From positions 1-7,895 of the forward strand of contig JAPLWW010000114.1 of the NCBI GenBank assembly GCA_026396375.1: DNA of 7,895 nt. Direction: 5' to 3'. A program made the position numbers and the translations under genes. The stretch comes from Microcaldota archaeon. GTDB lineage: Archaea; Micrarchaeota; Micrarchaeia; Anstonellales; J096. Of this stretch, positions 6,573 to 7,895 are shown piece by piece (position 1 is the first letter of the stretch; each line of letters begins with the position of its first letter). The notes under the pieces are model-generated. The model saw only the letters and a list, made by a program, of their open reading frames with translations, was not told the DNA's origin and made no database searches.

Positions 6573-7226
6573 CTATTCGCCACCTGTGCATTCCCTAAAG
6601 GATTCCAAGAAGGAGACCATCTCATTTTGCCCTACGGAAACGCGCATATTCCATAGAAAGGAGAGCGACATCCCGATATCTGGATGTTCGGCCCATTGCG
6701 CCGTGCGCCACGGATTCCAGCCTTTGTTGTCCTTTTGGGTTATGTCAGCTCCTTTTTCTATTAACAGCAAGCAGGTGTCAAGATGGCCTGCCCAAGCTGC
6801 GCGATGGAGGGGCGTGTTGCCCTCGTTGTCCGTTTCGTTGACCTTTGCGTCAAGAGATAGCAAAATTCCGCATAGGATCGTGTTCCCCATGTCCGAGGCA
6901 TTCATGAGGGTAGTGGTTCCTGCATTGTCCTTTGCATCAACATCGGCGCCGTTTCCAAGCAGAATTGCGCATACTTCCGGTGTGCCGTGCCTTGCCGCGT
7001 AATGCAATGGCGTCTGGCCGTCCTTGTCCCTTGCATTGACATCCGCTCCGCTGTCGAGGCTTTGCTGCAGATTTTCTGTTGCGCCGTCAAGGGCAGATGC
7101 GAACAGCAATTCGTTTGCAAGGATTTTGGCATAATCACGCGTATCTGATATTTTTTCCACCAGTATCCTGTTCAGCAGCCTGGGCTTTTGCAAAGGAACG
7201 CTTGGTTTTTGCTTTTTGGATTGCAT
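6573..7226 (-). CDS. Ankyrin-repeat protein, first of a coupled pair
   Basis: This 217-residue protein is the longest complete ankyrin gene here. A basic N-terminus (MQSKKQKPS..., to about 36) precedes ankyrin repeats at about 37-69, 70-102, 103-135 and 136-168. A final half-repeat with GWNPWRTAQW lies at about 169-190, and the tail has F206-x3-F210-x2-C213-T, ending CTGGE. All three internal repeats have Cys at the fixed helix position (VC86, LC119, TC152), while the first and last repeats do not. The repeats match the ankyrin consensus well (GQTPLHYAARHG, GADVDAKDNAG). The start is supported by the family promoter block at -30. Its TAG abuts the ATG of the next gene. Soluble by appearance; probably a protein-binding adaptor or effector, unproven. 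Confidence 0.9.
   Translation of the reverse strand: MQSKKQKPSVPLQKPRLLNRILVEKISDTRDYAKILANELLFASALDGATENLQQSLDSGADVNARDKDGQTPLHYAARHGTPEVCAILLGNGADVDAKDNAGTTTLMNASDMGNTILCGILLSLDAKVNETDNEGNTPLHRAAWAGHLDTCLLLIEKGADITQKDNKGWNPWRTAQWAEHPDIGMSLSFLWNMRVSVGQNEMVSFLESFRECTGGE
6579..6585 (-). promoter_or_regulatory. Shine-Dalgarno inside the upstream ankyrin gene
   Basis: On the minus strand, AGGTGGC starts 13 bases before the ATG at 6572, exactly as AGGTGGT does before 4940. It overlaps the Gly-Gly codons ending the upstream gene. Confidence 0.7.
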
Positions 7227-7257
7227 TGGGCTTATGTGGATAAAAGTGTTTAAAAAA
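7227..7257 (-). promoter_or_regulatory. Leaderless ankyrin promoter, family block
   Basis: Read on the minus strand, TTTTTAA starts 30 bases before the ATG at 7226, followed by CTTTTATCCA, the counterpart of CTTTTGTCCA before 4463. It lies in the 60-base gap after the ankyrin gene to the right, so the coupled pair has its own promoter. The same gap also holds a TATTTTT tract near 7276-7282 that could end the preceding transcript. Confidence 0.6.
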
Positions 7258-7286
7258 GCTATCTTCTTTGCTGCAAAAATACAGAT

Positions 7287-7895
7287 TCAGGATGAGGTGC
7301 ACTCGCTGAATGGCTTAATGAACTCTTTTCCGGTTATTTCCTGGATCCATTCGATCTGCTCGAACAGGGCTACCAATTTGCCGTATTTCTTTTCCTCGGC
7401 GATTCTTATGGCTGTTTTGCCGTACTTGTCTTTTACTCTCATTAACTCCCATAGGTTTCCGCCTGCTTTTGAGTATTCTCTGATGATTAAAAGGGCGTTT
7501 TCATCGTTTCCGTTCTTGACCGCAAGATAAAAGGGATTCTCCCCGTCATTGTCCTTTGTCTCTATCAGATTCCTCAGGTTTCCGCCCGCCTTTTTATACT
7601 CGTCCATAAGGAGCGCGCAGGTTTCCGTGTACCCTGCCATCTGCGGAGGATAATGCATGATGTTTCTGCCATATCCTGTTTTTGACTCTATAAGCTCTTT
7701 TACGTTTCCTCCTATCTTTTTGTATTCATTTATCAAAAACGCGCAGGTTTCTGTGCGCCCCTTGAATGAAGCATTGAACAAAGGGGTGTGGGTGTCCTTG
7801 TCCTTTGCCAGTATCAGATCTTTTTTGTCCCCTCCTGCCTTTTCGTATTCGTCCAGCAGCAAAGCGCAGGTTTCGATGCGTCCAAAAGCTGCAGC
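7287..7895 (-). CDS. Ankyrin-like protein with 41-residue repeats, 5' end beyond the window
   Basis: The frame is open to the right edge, so the true start is outside; 202 codons are visible. The TTG at 7862 lies within a repeat and is not a real start. The visible protein is four tandem units, beginning at visible residues 8, 49, 91 and 132, of 41-42 residues each instead of the usual 33. Each has ETCALLxDEYKKAGGN followed by LIE-K-D-DG and a PLF-A type helix. The extra 8 or so residues lie between helix 2 and the next turn (EYKKAGGN in place of EKGADVNA). Three of the four units have Cys at the fixed helix position. A cap and the family tail follow, with F-x3-F-x2-C-T, ending CTSS. The tail ties it to the canonical ankyrin genes despite the different repeats. 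Cytosolic function unknown. Confidence 0.85.
   Translation of the reverse strand, partial: AAAFGRIETCALLLDEYEKAGGDKKDLILAKDKDTHTPLFNASFKGRTETCAFLINEYKKIGGNVKELIESKTGYGRNIMHYPPQMAGYTETCALLMDEYKKAGGNLRNLIETKDNDGENPFYLAVKNGNDENALLIIREYSKAGGNLWELMRVKDKYGKTAIRIAEEKKYGKLVALFEQIEWIQEITGKEFIKPFSECTSS
7380..7874 (-). repeat. Four tandem 41-42-residue protein repeats
   Basis: Units of 41, 42, 41 and 41 codons share ETC-LL-DEY-KAGGN and KD-DG cores. The conservation is mainly at the protein level; DNA identity between units is only moderate, so this is a repeat domain rather than a recent DNA tandem duplication. More units may lie beyond the right edge. Confidence 0.75.

Noticed and set aside
6388..7002. 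Plus-strand 204-codon frame opposite the minus-strand ankyrin pair
   Set aside because: It is the complement of ankyrin repeats, crosses the junction of two real genes, and has no start signals.
7862..7862. Start codon for the last minus-strand gene at 7862
   Set aside because: It is a TTG inside a repeat unit; the frame stays open and in repeat pattern to the window edge.
7380..7874. CRISPR array or DNA minisatellite from the regular repeats
   Set aside because: The repetition is in codons with DNA drift, units are in frame at 41-42 codons, and no identical short repeats with unique spacers exist.

Overview
This window looks archaeal. It carries a pyruvoyl-dependent arginine decarboxylase, several genes with a TATA-like T/A box centred near -27 and no room for a 5' leader, poly-T ends, frequent AGG/AGA and ATA codons, and a CDP-alcohol phosphatidyltransferase of the type used for archaeal ether lipids. 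A small symbiotic (DPANN-like) archaeon would fit the many ankyrin proteins and compact spacing, but no marker gene here fixes the lineage.

Layout, left to right. Positions 1-1336 (+) hold two ankyrin-repeat genes, the first broken by an in-frame TGA. Positions 1428-4414 (+) hold a polyamine block: arginine decarboxylase (pdaD), a saccharopine-dehydrogenase-like carboxy(nor)spermidine-type dehydrogenase, and a carboxynorspermidine-type decarboxylase (nspC) joined to it by an ATGA overlap. Positions 4463-5398 (+) hold a two-gene ankyrin operon with zero spacing. Positions 5445-6038 (+) hold the membrane CDP-alcohol phosphatidyltransferase. Positions 6030-7895 (-) hold three more ankyrin genes: a second zero-spacing pair and a third that runs off the right edge. 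No intergenic stretch exceeds 100 bases, and I saw no tRNA, rRNA, CRISPR or insertion sequence.

The polyamine genes suggest arginine -> agmatine, then condensation of an amine (agmatine or putrescine) with aspartate semialdehyde, then decarboxylation to an aminopropylated product. No agmatinase is present, so a route through carboxyaminopropylagmatine is possible.

The most striking element is the ankyrin family. Seven otherwise divergent proteins (the first one read through its TGA) all end in the same spacing F-x3-F-x2-C-[T/I], with the Cys 4-6 residues from the C-terminus. Most internal repeats carry a Cys at one fixed helix position. Six of the seven N-termini are visible, and all are short and basic. 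Three genes share a promoter block at identical distance from the ATG. The two gene pairs share the same stop/start junction, in which the Gly-Gly codons ending the first protein form the Shine-Dalgarno of the second. This looks like a coordinated, expanding protein family of unknown function whose shared tail may be a targeting, binding or modification signal.
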